From: Bimastos eiseni
Lineage: Eukaryota; Annelida; Clitellata; Crassiclitellata; Lumbricidae
DNA length: 64,000 bases
Assembly (NCBI GenBank): GCA_959347315.1
Contig: OY365810.1
Span: 8,076,598-8,140,597 of the forward strand
Direction of reading: 5' to 3'
The notes beneath the pieces were generated by a model. It was not told the DNA's origin. It did not search any database and saw only the letters and a list, made by a program, of their open reading frames with translations. The first letter of the stretch is position 1. Every line of letters starts with the position of its first letter. The position numbers and the translations under genes were made by a program. Below, one piece after another: positions 12,501 through 20,435 of the stretch.

Positions 12501-14805
12501 AGTTTCTCTTTCTGATACATCATTGCTATTATGTCTCCCAGACAAGACAGGTTGATAACCAGTTGGTTGTATTTCAATTGAATTCTCTGACCATGCTCTT
12601 CTATAAATTGTACACACTGCAAAATTACAACCAAAACAATAGTACCTGAATAATACTTAATATATTATCCATGTATTCTGGATACGATAAATTCATGTTT
12701 GTTCTCATTATCATCGTAATTCTTAACTTCAGGTATACTTGTTTGAATAAATTTGTGTGTGAGTATATATTTCTTATCCATCTCAAATTTTAAAATTTTT
12801 GGGAACACCTCAAAAGCGTTAAGAACAATGTCATGATTGTTTAAGGGTTTTGAACACAGGCGTGTAATAATTATTATCAGGGCAAAAAAACAAAAAATGA
12901 TTATGTATCGATAGTGTCGCGGGGGTTCACTTTCGCCAACTCATTCTTCTTGATGACTAGAGTACCCGCTAGTTCTTTCCTCTATCACCAAGCTCAGCAG
13001 CACGACTCACTTGATGGTTTTAATGTGTATATTTAATTAAATATATATACACCACTCATCCTATCTACACTTACTGGAGTTATTAGTATCCTTTTGAAAT
13101 GTTTCCCTGGTTTACGTTGGAGACGGGGTTCCCAATTACGTTGATTACCCTTATCGTTAGAAAGACCTAGCGTCTCCCCCAGTTCCGAAACAAGTCCTTG
13201 TTCCTTTGCTTGCTACCCTATTTGAATCCTTCTAGAGGCGATTTTCTTCGCCATCCCAAACGCAAAACTCGTATCTCTATTGGATGACAGGTCACCTGCA
13301 GAAACTATTACTAAACCCTGGTTGGACGGGTCTTGGCGTCCCTAGCGTAACTTCAGATTCATAGGGGCGTCCAGTTACTGTTTGACTAGCGACTGTTATG
13401 TAATAAGGCTGGGTCTTATTAGCGTCATTGAATCCCATTACTACAGTTATACTTCCTAACAGATTGCGCCGTTCGTATCGGAATTGTCCCCTATTCATGA
13501 TCCGTGTCAACCAGCCGGTCCAGGCCAAATCTTCACATGATTCATGAGTTTCTTGTCTGTGGGTCGTAGGGATGGAAGGGGTAGGCGTCCGCCTCGAGGT
13601 GTCGGGTTTCGCTGCTTGACACTCCGTTGATATTTGCATATTCCTTGGTGTCTGTATTGGGACCTTCTGCCTCAGGCGAAGCCCATTGATGTCTCTAGAC
13701 ATTCTCATCTGTAGTCCTCCTACGCTTCTGCTGTCGATCAATGACTTTTATACAGCACCATCGTTCAGAGTGACGCGCGTCACAGATAGTCCGAAGGTTC
13801 TAAAGTCGGAATGTTCGATAGTCCGAAGGTTGGATAATCCGGAAAAAAAATTCTAGTCCGAAGATTTTCGGATTATGGAACATTCGGTCTATCGAACCCA
13901 AGGCACTCTCGAGCTTAAACTAATCTTCTAGCTATCGAAGCGTCGGACTATCGAACCTTCGGACTTTCGAAACTTCGGACTATCGAACGGTCCCCCAATA
14001 AATTGAGCAGGCAGATGTTACTCAACCTTGAAACTATAAGGATATTGATACAAAATTAATAACTGATAAATCCCTGAAGACATGGGATATTTATCTCTTA
14101 GCTTTCTCTCTTTGTTTTTACGCTATAGCATCCATGGTTTTATTTGAGAATTAAAGTCCCTAAGCTATCAAACCTCTCTCAATTGGAGTATTGTCATCTA
14201 TGATTGTTGGAAAATTCTTTATCCCATTGCAAATACTTTTAGAAATTATTTTACTCTATGCTTGTTACAGCAGAAATTTTAATTGCAATTAATTGCAATT
14301 GTTTCTTCGGAATATCGTGTTTTACTGCGCTGCATTTCGTTTTATTATAGCCTCTGATGATTCAAGATTTAATTGGTAGTATCGTCTATTTTATTACATT
14401 TAACATTAGACTGGTCTAACTTTAACACAGATCCGGTCTAGCTTCAATCTTTTATCATCCAAATTCCATTTTATAATATAGTTACTCGAGTAGACACTAA
14501 CTTTTAAGCAAATTTTTGTTTCGTAATACAGAGAAAACGTTGGCTTATAACGTAGAGACAGTGGTTACCATTTCCATAACGATAGCTTGCCATCCTACAT
14601 TGACTATCAAAATTTAACGGGTTGCCAAAACTGCTGAAAATGAGTGAATTGATTAGCTTATTTCTAACTTATGTTTGTCAATTAAAATTGCATTAGCATA
14701 ATAGTTACCTTCATGTTGTGCAATTTGAATGAATTTTGTTTCCTCTTCAGCAAGTTGCAGAGCAAAATGCCACAGTTGATCTCTTCGCGACGGATATCCA
14801 GGCAT
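2715..14805 (-). CDS. Gene A: three-CARD, coiled-coil, NHL-propeller protein (10 exons, 1188 aa)
   Basis: Joined minus-strand model: 14709-14805, 12325-12600, 11341-11640, 10825-10897, 10372-10708, 8451-8598, 7291-8103, 6298-6564, 5143-5562, 2715-3550. Every junction is GT-AG and phases match throughout (1,1,1,2,0,1,1,1,1); the total of 3567 nt ends in TGA. Residues: leader 1-32, CARD1 33-124, CARD2 125-224, helix 225-249, Pro-rich linker 249-361, connector 362-410, coiled coil 411-681, CARD3 682-770, alpha/beta domain 771-910, NHL-type propeller 911-1188. The start is the first ATG after an in-frame TGA. CARDs are homotypic death-fold modules and NHL propellers bind ligands, protein or RNA. 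Together with the coiled coil they suggest a cytosolic oligomerising sensor or adaptor in innate immunity or cell death (inference). There is no signal peptide, membrane segment, RING, NACHT or kinase domain. It is the only fully intact copy here. Confidence 0.85.
3780..4020 (+). mobile_element. LINE 3' end fragment in intron 9 (unit A)
   Basis: One plus frame reads FSLVGPKMWNVFHLELCLLQ, matching the C-terminal GPKLWNxLPxELR block of CR1/L2-type ORF2, followed by a tail ending ATATAAATCTCC. Orthologous fragments occur at 21390-21605 and 50330-50575, so the insertion predates the unit duplications. Confidence 0.65.
4430..4490 (+). mobile_element. Reverse transcriptase motif-A fragment (unit A)
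   Basis: The plus frame gives LLSVLDFTNAFDDVNHA then a stop. This is RT motif A (DFxKAFDxVNH) with the catalytic Asp followed by a stop. Equivalent relics lie at 22018-22072 and 50990-51045. It is upstream-oriented relative to the neighbouring 3' fragment, so it is a separate insertion. Confidence 0.6.
4660..4885. repeat. Half foldback element with ACTATCGAACCTTCGG iterons (unit A)
   Basis: An AT-rich inner part (CAGCTTCCATTTAGGCAT, TCATATCAATCCAGC) is followed by about six degenerate 16-17 bp iterons of the form ACTATCGAACCTTCGG between 4780 and 4880. Copies: 22265-22465 and 51235-51440. The inner part resembles the inner tandem repeats at 58965-59185. Confidence 0.6.
5143..5562 (-). CDS. 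Gene A exon 9: alpha/beta domain, TRADD-N-like (tentative)
   Basis: A 420-nt phase 1-1 exon. A basic helical start (KVSTKLIKQSFSFLAKSS) and MEALKKMEAMLIDELNKRK lead into a Ser-rich and acidic spacer. A compact segment follows: strand GIVIWFWCL, helix LQTMYSSNILADKLVTFF, strand GVTIYMKDF. The strand-helix-strand pattern with L-x3-Y-xSG-x-L-like spacing resembles TRADD-N-like modules in invertebrate death-domain proteins. This is pattern-level only. Copies B and D are one codon shorter. Confidence 0.7.
5563..6297. other. Gene A intron 8
   Basis: No gene or repeat of note. A 90-bp stretch at 5745-5835 rich in GACGCAT and A-runs is absent from units B and D. Confidence 0.5.
6298..6564 (-). CDS. 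Gene A exon 8: CARD3
   Basis: A 267-nt phase 1-1 exon. Death-fold pattern: HEFLVENIHSGRLIDPLHKK, CITDEERLKLM, DKGLRVLECLRDTEQNFIVDLL. The NCITDEE segment and the KGLRVLECLRDTEQ helix are typical of CARDs such as those of RAIDD or NOD-type proteins. Acceptor TTGAACAG, donor GGAG|GTAACG. Conserved in all four main copies with identical length. Confidence 0.8.
6715..7125. mobile_element. Foldback-type element in intron 7 (unit A)
   Basis: The left arm contains GGCAGTACGCCGCAGGACAG and TTTGCCGAGGACAGTACGCC. The right arm contains GGCGAACTGTCCTAGCGGCG and GCAAACTGTCCTGCTGCG, approximately the reverse complement, built of repeated GGACAGTTTGCCG-like iterons. The middle holds a TA-rich tract near 6882-6920. 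Related elements lie at 24170-25085 and 53150-54255. No ORF. The architecture resembles sea urchin TU foldback transposons. Confidence 0.6.
7291..8103 (-). CDS. Gene A exon 7: long coiled coil
   Basis: An 813-nt phase 1-1 exon, about 271 residues of heptad-rich sequence, for example MQQELISERSQSTED, KINKLKADIHDEKAKFKRL, LLVRLKENEKCLELAEAEK. There are few prolines and many Glu, Lys and Leu, so it should form a parallel oligomerising rod. It sits between CARD2 and CARD3, as the coiled coil does in CARD adaptor and TRIM-type scaffolds. Acceptor TTTAAAG, donor CAAG|GTGAGC. Confidence 0.85.
8451..8598 (-). CDS. Gene A exon 6: connector to coiled coil
   Basis: A 148-nt exon (phase 0 to phase 1), 49 residues starting TGGDTLQSRLQTLEPHLKIE. 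Mixed helical and strand propensity; not recognised. Acceptor ATTTTTAG, donor GAAG|GTGAAT. Conserved open at 26418-26565 and 55593-55740; a one-base-deleted relic lies at 44849-44995. Confidence 0.75.
8826..8990. repeat. Degenerate AAAAGGGCGNNATC iteron array (unit A)
   Basis: About ten degenerate 14-17 bp iterons of the form TCAAAAGGGCGCAA. Orthologous arrays at 26799-26996 and 55978-56184 differ in copy number and in iteron variants (GAGCGCAC, GGCCGCGCG). No spacers of constant size and no flanking cas-like genes, so not a CRISPR. Confidence 0.7.
9030..10160 (+). mobile_element. CR1/L2-like LINE relic interrupted by an LTR (unit A)
   Basis: The first part (9030-9240) encodes SKNLLLNPSKTEF-like and LLGT-like RT sequence. 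After the LTR the second part (9765-10100) encodes HIRDIHRIRRF, NALVSSRHDYCNS, NFQKLQSVQ, then GRRAFSGAGPRFWNFLPVSV and LLRSRLKAFLFQLACP. These are successive blocks of CR1/L2 ORF2 C-termini. Compared with units B and D, the segment between SVQ and GRRAF (VITYTSNYEHIT to LHWLPVRLRI) is deleted here. Confidence 0.75.
9245..9747 (+). mobile_element. Putative solo LTR inside the LINE (unit A)
   Basis: A block of about 500 bp starting TGTTCTAGTACTGCTC and ending near TTCTCATCA interrupts the LINE frame. It has a TATA box (TCTATATAAGGG, about 9408) and AATAAA at 9706. ATGCTA occurs just outside both ends, a possible target duplication, although not perfectly abutting. A copy lies at 56451-56944. 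Confidence 0.5.
10372..10708 (-). CDS. Gene A exon 5: disordered proline-rich linker
   Basis: A 337-nt exon (phase 2 to phase 0). It encodes YLTEFTDSASDGATEP, then Ser/Thr/Pro-rich sequence including SKPIPPPKPDTQS and a basic TKKK cluster, ending HFRM at donor ATG|GTAGGC. Low complexity, charged and Pro-rich composition suggests an unstructured tether, possibly with SH3 or kinase sites; no folded domain is seen. Confidence 0.75.
10709..11340. other. Gene A introns 3 and 4
   Basis: Besides the small exon 4 (10825-10897) nothing coding is seen. At 11260-11290 the foldback element present in units B and D is absent: only CTGCTGTGCTATAGCACAACAG remains. Confidence 0.5.
10825..10897 (-). CDS. Gene A exon 4: short basic helix
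   Basis: A 73-nt exon (phase 1 in, phase 2 out) giving about 25 residues, EKNERRVERVVYFKETCSLL and onward. Donor TTT|GTAAGT is strong; acceptor is CAAATAG. Compared with copies B and D, A has a one-base loss in the AAGGAGA run, and its exon end is four bases longer. Only A's version keeps frame with exon 5. Confidence 0.6.
11341..11640 (-). CDS. Gene A exon 3: CARD2
   Basis: A 300-nt phase 1-1 exon. The first 25 residues are acidic and polar, then a clear CARD follows: LDAESGLISLLYQQQVLT, REKERI, QKNEMLLGLLSKKS, FEKFLEAVKESGQDHLSMKL. The core LLxxLxxK and FxxFLxAL-like patterns match CARDs of adaptor proteins. Acceptor TTCAAG, donor TCAG|GTACAA. Confidence 0.85.
12325..12600 (-). CDS. Gene A exon 2: CARD1
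   Basis: A 276-nt phase 1-1 exon. The domain has the six-helix CARD pattern: YNQLVINLSCLGDIIAMMYQ, then LT-x-KELEQIQ, ANEELLSIIARKP, and VYEYFLTLVKNTNQQHLYQ-x-L. CARDs assemble by homotypic interaction into signalling filaments. Acceptor TTTATAG, donor GACG|GTATGT. Confidence 0.85.
13292..13741 (-). CDS. ORF of unknown function in inserted element
   Basis: A 149-codon open frame without clear domain. The N-terminal half is Arg/Thr/Pro-rich (TSRRTPTPSIPTTHRQETHE); the C-terminal half has more ordered sequence (GSITVVMGFND, PYYITVASQTV). TATAAAAG lies about 15 bases upstream of the frame opening, but there is no ATG at that point; the first in-frame Met is about ten residues in. Probably a transposon-encoded fragment. 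Confidence 0.3.
   Translation of the reverse strand: MIDSRSVGGLQMRMSRDINGLRLRQKVPIQTPRNMQISTECQAAKPDTSRRTPTPSIPTTHRQETHESCEDLAWTGWLTRIMNRGQFRYERRNLLGSITVVMGFNDANKTQPYYITVASQTVTGRPYESEVTLGTPRPVQPGFSNSFCR
13780..13990. repeat. Inverted array of TCGAACCTTCGG iterons
   Basis: On the left the iterons read GATAGTCCGAAGGTT; on the right they read GACTATCGAACCTTC, so the two halves are inverted around a centre near 13870-13900. The same iteron is found in direct orientation only at 4780-4880, 22365-22460, 32395-32485 and 51345-51440. Confidence 0.65.
14709..14805 (-). CDS. Gene A exon 1: start and leader helix
   Basis: Encodes MPGYPSRRDQLWHFALQ and then an acidic helical stretch, 32 residues plus one base, with donor GAAG|GTAACT. 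An in-frame TGA lies 12 bases upstream of the ATG, and an acceptor-like GATACAG precedes the 5' UTR, so an upstream non-coding exon is likely. The exon is conserved at 31400-31496, 41817-41913, 45422-45518 and 62745-62841, always 97 coding bases. Confidence 0.85.
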
Positions 14806-14929
14806 TATAATTCCTCAGCTTCTGTATCACATTTGAGAAACAATGCTTTCTTTGTCATACATGATCCCTGTTATTTGCCTACGTTTATTATGATAATGTC
14901 AAAGTGTGGCAATTGTTTTCCCATTTGCA

Positions 14930-15115
14930 CCTTCGCTTTTCGGCTGATAATATATGCCCATACATACACATGCATGCATACAAGCGAACACACACACACA
15001 CATATAAACGTACTTACATTGTATACATACACGCATGCACATTTACATATATAAGCCTACATATATTGTACATGGGTTCCATTGTGTCATACTAACTATT
15101 CAACTTACTAGAATT

Positions 15116-15152
<37 letters not shown>
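14930..15152. repeat. CA/TA-rich microsatellite region
   Basis: ACACAC and CATACA runs around 14960-15060, followed by a (TA)n tract at 15117-15152. ORFs here are artefacts of the repeats. Confidence 0.8.
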
Positions 15153-15179
15153 TAGCAGCTGTCATATATAGATGCCAGT

Positions 15180-15780
15180 CTGCTTGCGTTGTCTTTTTCA
15201 AAGTCATACCCACATCTCAACGTGGCGAGGGGTGAAACAGTGGAGTATAATAGGAGTGCCTGCAGAGGGTATGCCACCAGCGGAGGCTCTGGCCGAAGTA
15301 TCAGTAAAGCCGCAACGCTATTAGAAAAGGCTTGGCAGGAACCATGGAAAATGCGATCTAATGTGAGGGGCAACGCCGCCTCGGATACTGGACAGTATCA
15401 GAGCCTGAATCCAAAGCCTGAATCTCCCAATTCTTCCCGTGGAAGAAGTGCGAGGGTGGAATGGATGGGTGCAGATACTTCGTTTATAAAGAAATAGACG
15501 AAACAAATCCAATGTAATGAAAAAAAACAGCGGAAACTTTGGAAACAAGGATCAGGATTTGTATTGGCGCCAACGGATCAGGCAACAACTTGAATCTCTG
15601 GAAAAAGAAGACAGAAGCAGCGCAAACTGGAAGCGGTGAAAAGAGTTGCAATGAACACGTACGGGTCTTCGACCCATGGACCGTGATGATGATGATACTT
15701 GCATAGTACATGCGCACTCGGACAGACACAAGAACAAATACATAGTTTTCATAATATGCTTATATAAATCATAGAATTTA
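15180..15780. repeat. Conserved upstream block, unit A copy
   Basis: Shares long stretches with 34205-34780, for example GGGTATGCCACCAGCGGAGG, GAATGGATGGGTGCAGATAC and TTCGACCCATGGA. Broken plus-strand frames run through both copies, suggesting an old coding or transposon-derived sequence. I do not recognise the product. Confidence 0.45.
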
Positions 15781-15822
15781 ATAAATCATAAACTTGAATC
15801 AAGGCTAATGTGAAACTCTTAC

Positions 15823-15912
15823 CGTTGAGATGAAGCTCGTGGTGGATTCCAGCACCGTTGCCTGCTACGTGTTAAAAGCCTCCTTTATGTTATGGAGTCG
15901 TAAATGTAGGTC
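15823..15912 (-). other. Candidate upstream (5') exon of gene A
   Basis: A conserved segment ends in donor AACG|GTAAGA and recurs upstream of B (34880-34968), C (from 42945) and D (from 63216, where the donor reads GC). In B it is open (HNIKEAFKHVAGNAAGIHHE); in A a one-base loss disrupts that frame. Since exon 1 has an acceptor-like CAG and an in-frame stop before its ATG, this is a plausible non-coding first exon. The right edge is not defined. Confidence 0.35.
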
Positions 15913-15959
15913 CAAATACCTTTATATGGTCCACCTACATATTATGACTGACGGTAGAT

Positions 15960-17130
15960 TGACATTCATCTTTTCTAAGTATTGCACCTGTCATTGAACC
16001 ATAAAGTGAACCCATATTTTCGTATTCAGGTGAAAGACGTTAGGCTAAGCGGCCTATATATTCTGATATAGGCTGCCAGTGACCTGTATCACTAGACCTC
16101 TCTTTACCTAGCGCTTCTGTGCTATGTTAATTAAAGGCTCGTCAATAATTCTGCTTTATTTTCACAATGCTTTGTTTCTCCAGGTGTTTGTATGCATGTG
16201 CATTTAGGATATGTTGCAAATAATGGAGATGGAAAGAAAGACGAGACGAGGCATCGGAGTTTCTATTTTTCAGTAGAATATTGTTGAAAGTAATTGGCAT
16301 ATGTCTATTGTTTTTAAGGCTACACAACAGATCTCATGTAGGTCATATACAGTCATTTTCGACTCCAGGTAAACACATAGAAATGTTGATCATTATTGAG
16401 AAGCAGGGCGATGATCAGCTGTAGAGGCCGGTGAAATCAAGAAATAGACGAAATGCTGCAAATAATGGAGATGGTAAAATATTTCAATAGAACGAGCTAA
16501 GATGCGCTTAGAACTTTCGGAGTGTGTCGCCTGTACTTGGCCACAGTGACTATGCATGGTGTGGCATCCATACAAACTGGAAGCGGAATATTCAAATATG
16601 CACGTTTGTTCATTGCGACCATTTGACCTTGACCCTCTGTATAAATGTCAATGTTGGACCCTATTGACCTGGTGAGATCCTTCAAACATTTTATTAATTG
16701 TTACGCCACTTAAGATAACCGTGAAAGGACCGCAGTGTTTAATGATCTCCACCGATTAATTGTCAATGTCGCTACATTTTGGCCCCTACGTCGATAATTC
16801 GTCGTTCTTGATGTAACGCTCGGAACGGTCTCTGACAGCGCTATATAAACTTCAAATTTCAAATTCAGCATTATAATCGAGTGCCTTTATTTCAGGAGTG
16901 TGAACTACCTTTTTATATAAAGTTGAGGCAGTATACAGTCGATACAGGCCTGCTAACGTGTAAGCCTACATTGCGCATGCATTTGTAATTAATTCGGATT
17001 GTTATCCCATGCATTTGCTATTGTTCCAAATCATAATTCGTAACTGAGGGTTCATCATCAAACTGATCCGAACTGAATCGTATTCATGTAATTGATAAAG
17101 TATGCTATCTTTCGTTGTATGTAAGTAGGC
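15960..17130. other. Intergenic sequence upstream of gene A
   Basis: No gene recognised. Segment 16130-16330 resembles 63770-63960. A short repeat of the GCAAATAATGGAGATGG motif occurs at 16215 and 16452. Any promoter of gene A would lie in this stretch, but no clear TATA or initiator can be assigned. Confidence 0.4.
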
Positions 17131-17136
17131 CTATTT

Positions 17137-17343
17137 ATGACATCTAGCATAATCAAATTTCTCAGTTCAACTAAGACACACGACATCCCAACGGCGACTG
17201 AAATAAAGGACGCACTGTGGTGCTGCCATGCGGAGACCGATAGAGAAAGAGCACTGCATTACACCATAGGCCTAAAACCAAAGCTCATTAGCGTCGCCCT
17301 CCTCCTTTATGCAGGCGTTGGATTGGCATTGTCAGAATGCTAG
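17137..17343 (+). pseudogene. Signal-peptide-like ORF, boundary copy 1
   Basis: Ends with KLISVALLLYAGVGLALSEC, a hydrophobic core with AxA-like cleavage region resembling a secretory signal peptide, then a stop. Related sequences at 33234-33330 (with its own ATG) and 47640-47775 occupy the same place between units. Probably relics of the first exon of another, unidentified secreted-protein gene. Confidence 0.35.
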
Positions 17344-17359
17344 CAGTGACGGAGTTTCA

Positions 17360-17930
17360 AATCAAGGTTTAGAAGCTGCGAACGTATTATATGACATTAC
17401 GCTGCTTAGACCGTTTAATTTTGTGCATATATACATATCAATCTGAGAGAGGCCTACTTTTATATATAGTTGTACAAATTCTAAATGCTAGGCGCAGACT
17501 TGAGTTGTTGGCAACATATCGACTTTTTATTTGCTGAACTGTGTAGACCAAACACGTGACGCGGCTAAATTCGAACTTCTGAAAGAACTTCTGAAAGATG
17601 CTGACGGACAGATTTATTAGTGGTTTGGATTATGCTAAGTGTATAATTATGGCGGTTTAACATTGCGTTGCAAGGTCATTGAAATATTTGAATTTGTAGT
17701 CGATTGCATCGTTTGTTTTATTCACAGGAAAATTGAACACAGTTGCCGAGTCTTTTATCAAGTCATTCATTCATTACAAAAATTTGTGTATAGCGCCTCT
17801 TCAAGGTGACTACTCAGAGGCGCTCCCAACCTTAGCGCGGCCAGATGTAGAATATGCGTAGGCTACATAGAACAGACAGCCTGCAGTTTGCAAGGAGGAA
17901 GATCTTTGAACGTTAGTCTGCAATGAAAAG
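17360..17930. other. Inserted sequence at the A/B boundary
   Basis: Interrupts what is contiguous at the B/C boundary. It contains at 17765-17835 a tail with CATTCATTCATT and TATAGCGCCTCTTC, resembling L2-type LINE 3' tails. No gene. Confidence 0.4.
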
Positions 17931-18189
17931 GAGAAAGTGGGCTGACACTAACATTCGTTTTAATGTCAGCGATACGGCCAGACAAACAAAAGGACAGATA
18001 TGTCATACATTAATCGCTGTTCCTTACCGTCATCACATTGAGCAGTCTGCGATTAGGTTCAGCAATCCATCGAATTACATGTTGAGACAGAGTTCACTAA
18101 ACGCTTTATCAAAGTTATAAGCCTGAGCCGAAGCCCAAATAAATTGCATCCTACAATGTATAGAAGAACGCACCGACGCTCGAAACTTA

Positions 18190-18275
18190 AAGTTAAGGGA
18201 TAACCTGAATAGAACTCTCATTCTCAGCTCGGCATGCCAGTATCCTATCCACTGCTGTAGCTGCTCCATCATTTA
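18190..18275 (-). repeat. Degenerate tRNA-like relic, copy 1
   Basis: The minus strand has GGAGCAGCTACAGCAGTGG and a degraded B-box region. It aligns with the better-preserved tRNA-like sequence at 33605-33680 in the equivalent position of unit C. Confidence 0.3.
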
Positions 18276-18279
18276 TTCT

Positions 18280-19079
18280 ATATCTCTACGCATGATAGTC
18301 TCATAAAATGTTCGCATACTATTTAAAGTTTTTCCTCTTTGAAGTGGCAGAAAATTAAAATTAATTTTGAGCCATAATAATAAATATAGGTGTCATCAAA
18401 AAGATTTATTATGAACAAACAGAAATCCAAAAAACGGGGTGATTGGAGAATAAAAGAGAACGACAATGTTGCTTGGTAAACACCGTTTATACAATGACAG
18501 CTGCTGTTAATTAGAAACGACGTAGGCCTGAATGACAACATGCAGTAGCTTTAATCTAGAATTTGTTCGATATGATGCTACATCACTGGTTGTTTCAACA
18601 CAGGCGTTGTATTTAAATAAAATATTTTTCTTCATTGAAAAATAAACCGAGCCGCCCGACTCACAATTTGCTATAATCATTCTGAGGCGGCAGGAATTTC
18701 CCACGTGATGTTAGTTGTATAAACGTGCATTAGCCTGCTCTGTGTATGATCGATCCGGTGACTTCTCTCTTTGAATAGTACAACCTTTGCATGATTTTGA
18801 CGGCAACATCACCAACAGAGGGTTATGATTGTATTGTTACATTGCTATTTACAAAGAAATCTTGTGGTTGGGGAGGACGTACAGCAGCCACTTTCTTACC
18901 AACATCACATCCAACCCCCTGGCCTCTATTTAGAGCGACGCCTCTGAATATATAGCTATGGATTAAGCATATAAAATTTTAATCAAAGAGAGCATTAAAT
19001 AAATGGCAAGTAGAACTATAGAAACATTAAAAAGAGAAAATAAATGTCTTGGTCCATATTATGAATATTACTAATCATT
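18280..19079. other. 3' flank of the lone propeller exon
   Basis: AT-rich and without recognised genes. Segment 18850-18960 shows no similarity to other parts that I can see. Confidence 0.4.
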
Positions 19080-19921
19080 TTAACCAGCTATGTCAAATAC
19101 TAATATGCGTCCACAACTGTATTTGTTATCACAGACAAGCAGTCGAGCATTAAGCTCATCGATGAATAACCTTCGTGGATGGTTTAATCCGTGCTTTCTG
19201 GAGACAAATTCGTTCTGATATTTTAGAGTCGATGTCAGCAACATGATTCGACCGACACCTTCGTCAGTCATCAGCAACGAACCATCTGTGTCTATTGTCA
19301 CGGTCATCGGAAGAAAATATCCACTTTTCAGGTCTTGATTGGAAGGCGACATCACTAGTTTTCCTTTTCCGTTTATCAAAGCGATCCCCCCTCCTGGACT
19401 TCGATCGTAGACCACAACAAAGCGATCGCTTGACAACTTAACCGCATGCCAAGGATTTGATACAGTAAGCATTATATCGCGAACCAGTTGACCATCTGGA
19501 GTGATTTCCAATAATTCACTCTTATCCAAGACGGCTAAGATGAGGTTCGATTCATCGGTAACAGACAATCGACCCCAGTCGTTGCCTCGCCAGATGATCT
19601 TCAAGATATATCCATTTATATCGACTTTCATGATTTCCATTGGTTGACCAAAAGGTTTTCCGTCGATTATATACAAGCAGTTGTTTATAGAACAAGATAC
19701 AATATCTCGCGGTTCCTTTAAATTGTCAACAGTAAAACTTCGTTGAAACTGAAGGTATGTCCTGTTGTAAACTTCAACTTCAACTTCAGAGTCTTTCTTC
19801 GCTATAGCAAAAATGTCATCAGCTAAAACCGCCAATCCATGGAATCCTGTGTTCGATTTTTCTTCTTTCTGTCTTGTTATTGTCAACAGTAATTTCGGAT
19901 CTGATTTAAAGTCGACGACTT
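19080..19921 (-). CDS. Lone NHL-propeller exon (subtype II) downstream of gene B
   Basis: An 842-nt fully open exon with acceptor CTAATATAG and phase-1 entry, ending IAG-TAA. It encodes a complete propeller (GFHGLAVLADDIFAIAK to GRILVFDIAG) that differs from gene B's own by the markers VEVYNRTYLQFQRSFTVDN, GYILKIIWRGND and MTVTIDTDGS. Pseudogene C carries the same subtype. No other exon of its own gene is nearby. It could be an alternative terminal exon of gene B, since exon 9's phase-1 donor fits, or a remnant of a deleted gene. Confidence 0.65.
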
Positions 19922-20019
19922 CTATATTAGAAGCAATAAAAAAATGTTCATCATTCGCAAGCCTTGGCGTAAATGAACCTGAAGAGCGTAATTAAGAATT
20001 TAATTTTGTGTATAGTGTC

Positions 20020-20170
20020 GCTCACAAACTTATTATACAAGCGCTGCTGTTGGAGGCCATGCCCTGGCTTCCTTCCGCCAAGACGGTTAAATACGGAATT
20101 TCCTGTCCGATGCACTGGTGTCAATTGGACTATGTTCCATCTTACCCACTTGACCTCTGTGCTATGGGTT
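20020..20170 (+). mobile_element. LINE fragment at the junction between propeller exon and gene B flank
   Basis: The plus frame reads HKLIIQALLLEAMPWLPSAK and then MHWCQLDYVPSYPLDLC, resembling a degraded LHWLPVRQRIxYKI to APSYLxDLC block of CR1/L2 LINEs. It marks the junction where the two 3' flanks were joined. Confidence 0.5.
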
Positions 20171-20435
20171 CATGGCAATCGATCGAGCTACATGTGCTCT
20201 AAACACACTATTAAAGTTATATGCCGTGGCCTAAATGAATTGCATTAAGCCAATAGGAAAGAAAGCACCGACATTCTAAAAATAAAGTTAAGGGAGAACT
20301 CTACAAGTAAACGTAGGAGTCTGTGTAAATAGCATATAATATTCAATTAAAATAGGATATTATATCAATGGAAAGTACAAATATAGACACATAAAAAGAA
20401 AAGAGAAATATCTTGTTGTTAAGTTAGAATAATAC

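Larger units (their letters stand above)
12865..13993. mobile_element. Unit A-specific insertion in intron 1
   Basis: Comparison with unit B (30640-30670) shows about 1.1 kb extra here, between an ACACAGGCGT stretch and AATAAATTGAGCA. It contains a 149-codon minus ORF (13292-13741) and, at 13780-13990, iterons related to ACTATCGAACCTTCGG in both orientations, forming an inverted repeat. The family is not recognised. Confidence 0.55.
12601..14708. other. Gene A intron 1
   Basis: About half is shared with units B and D. The rest (about 12865-13993) is an insertion specific to A, described separately. Confidence 0.55.
2250..17360. repeat. Tandem segmental duplication, unit A
   Basis: First of four paralogous blocks of about 15.5 kb. 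It runs from the conserved 3' flank near 2.26 kb, through the whole of gene A, to a signal-peptide-like ORF near 17.25 kb. The same succession of exons, intronic repeats and flanks recurs in the later units. Compared with unit B, it lacks the foldback element between exons 3 and 4 and carries an extra 1.1 kb insert in intron 1. Boundaries are approximate. Confidence 0.8.

Noticed and set aside
15189..15497. 102-codon plus ORF in the conserved upstream block
   Set aside because: The frame is not maintained in the second copy (34205-34780), so coding is not supported.
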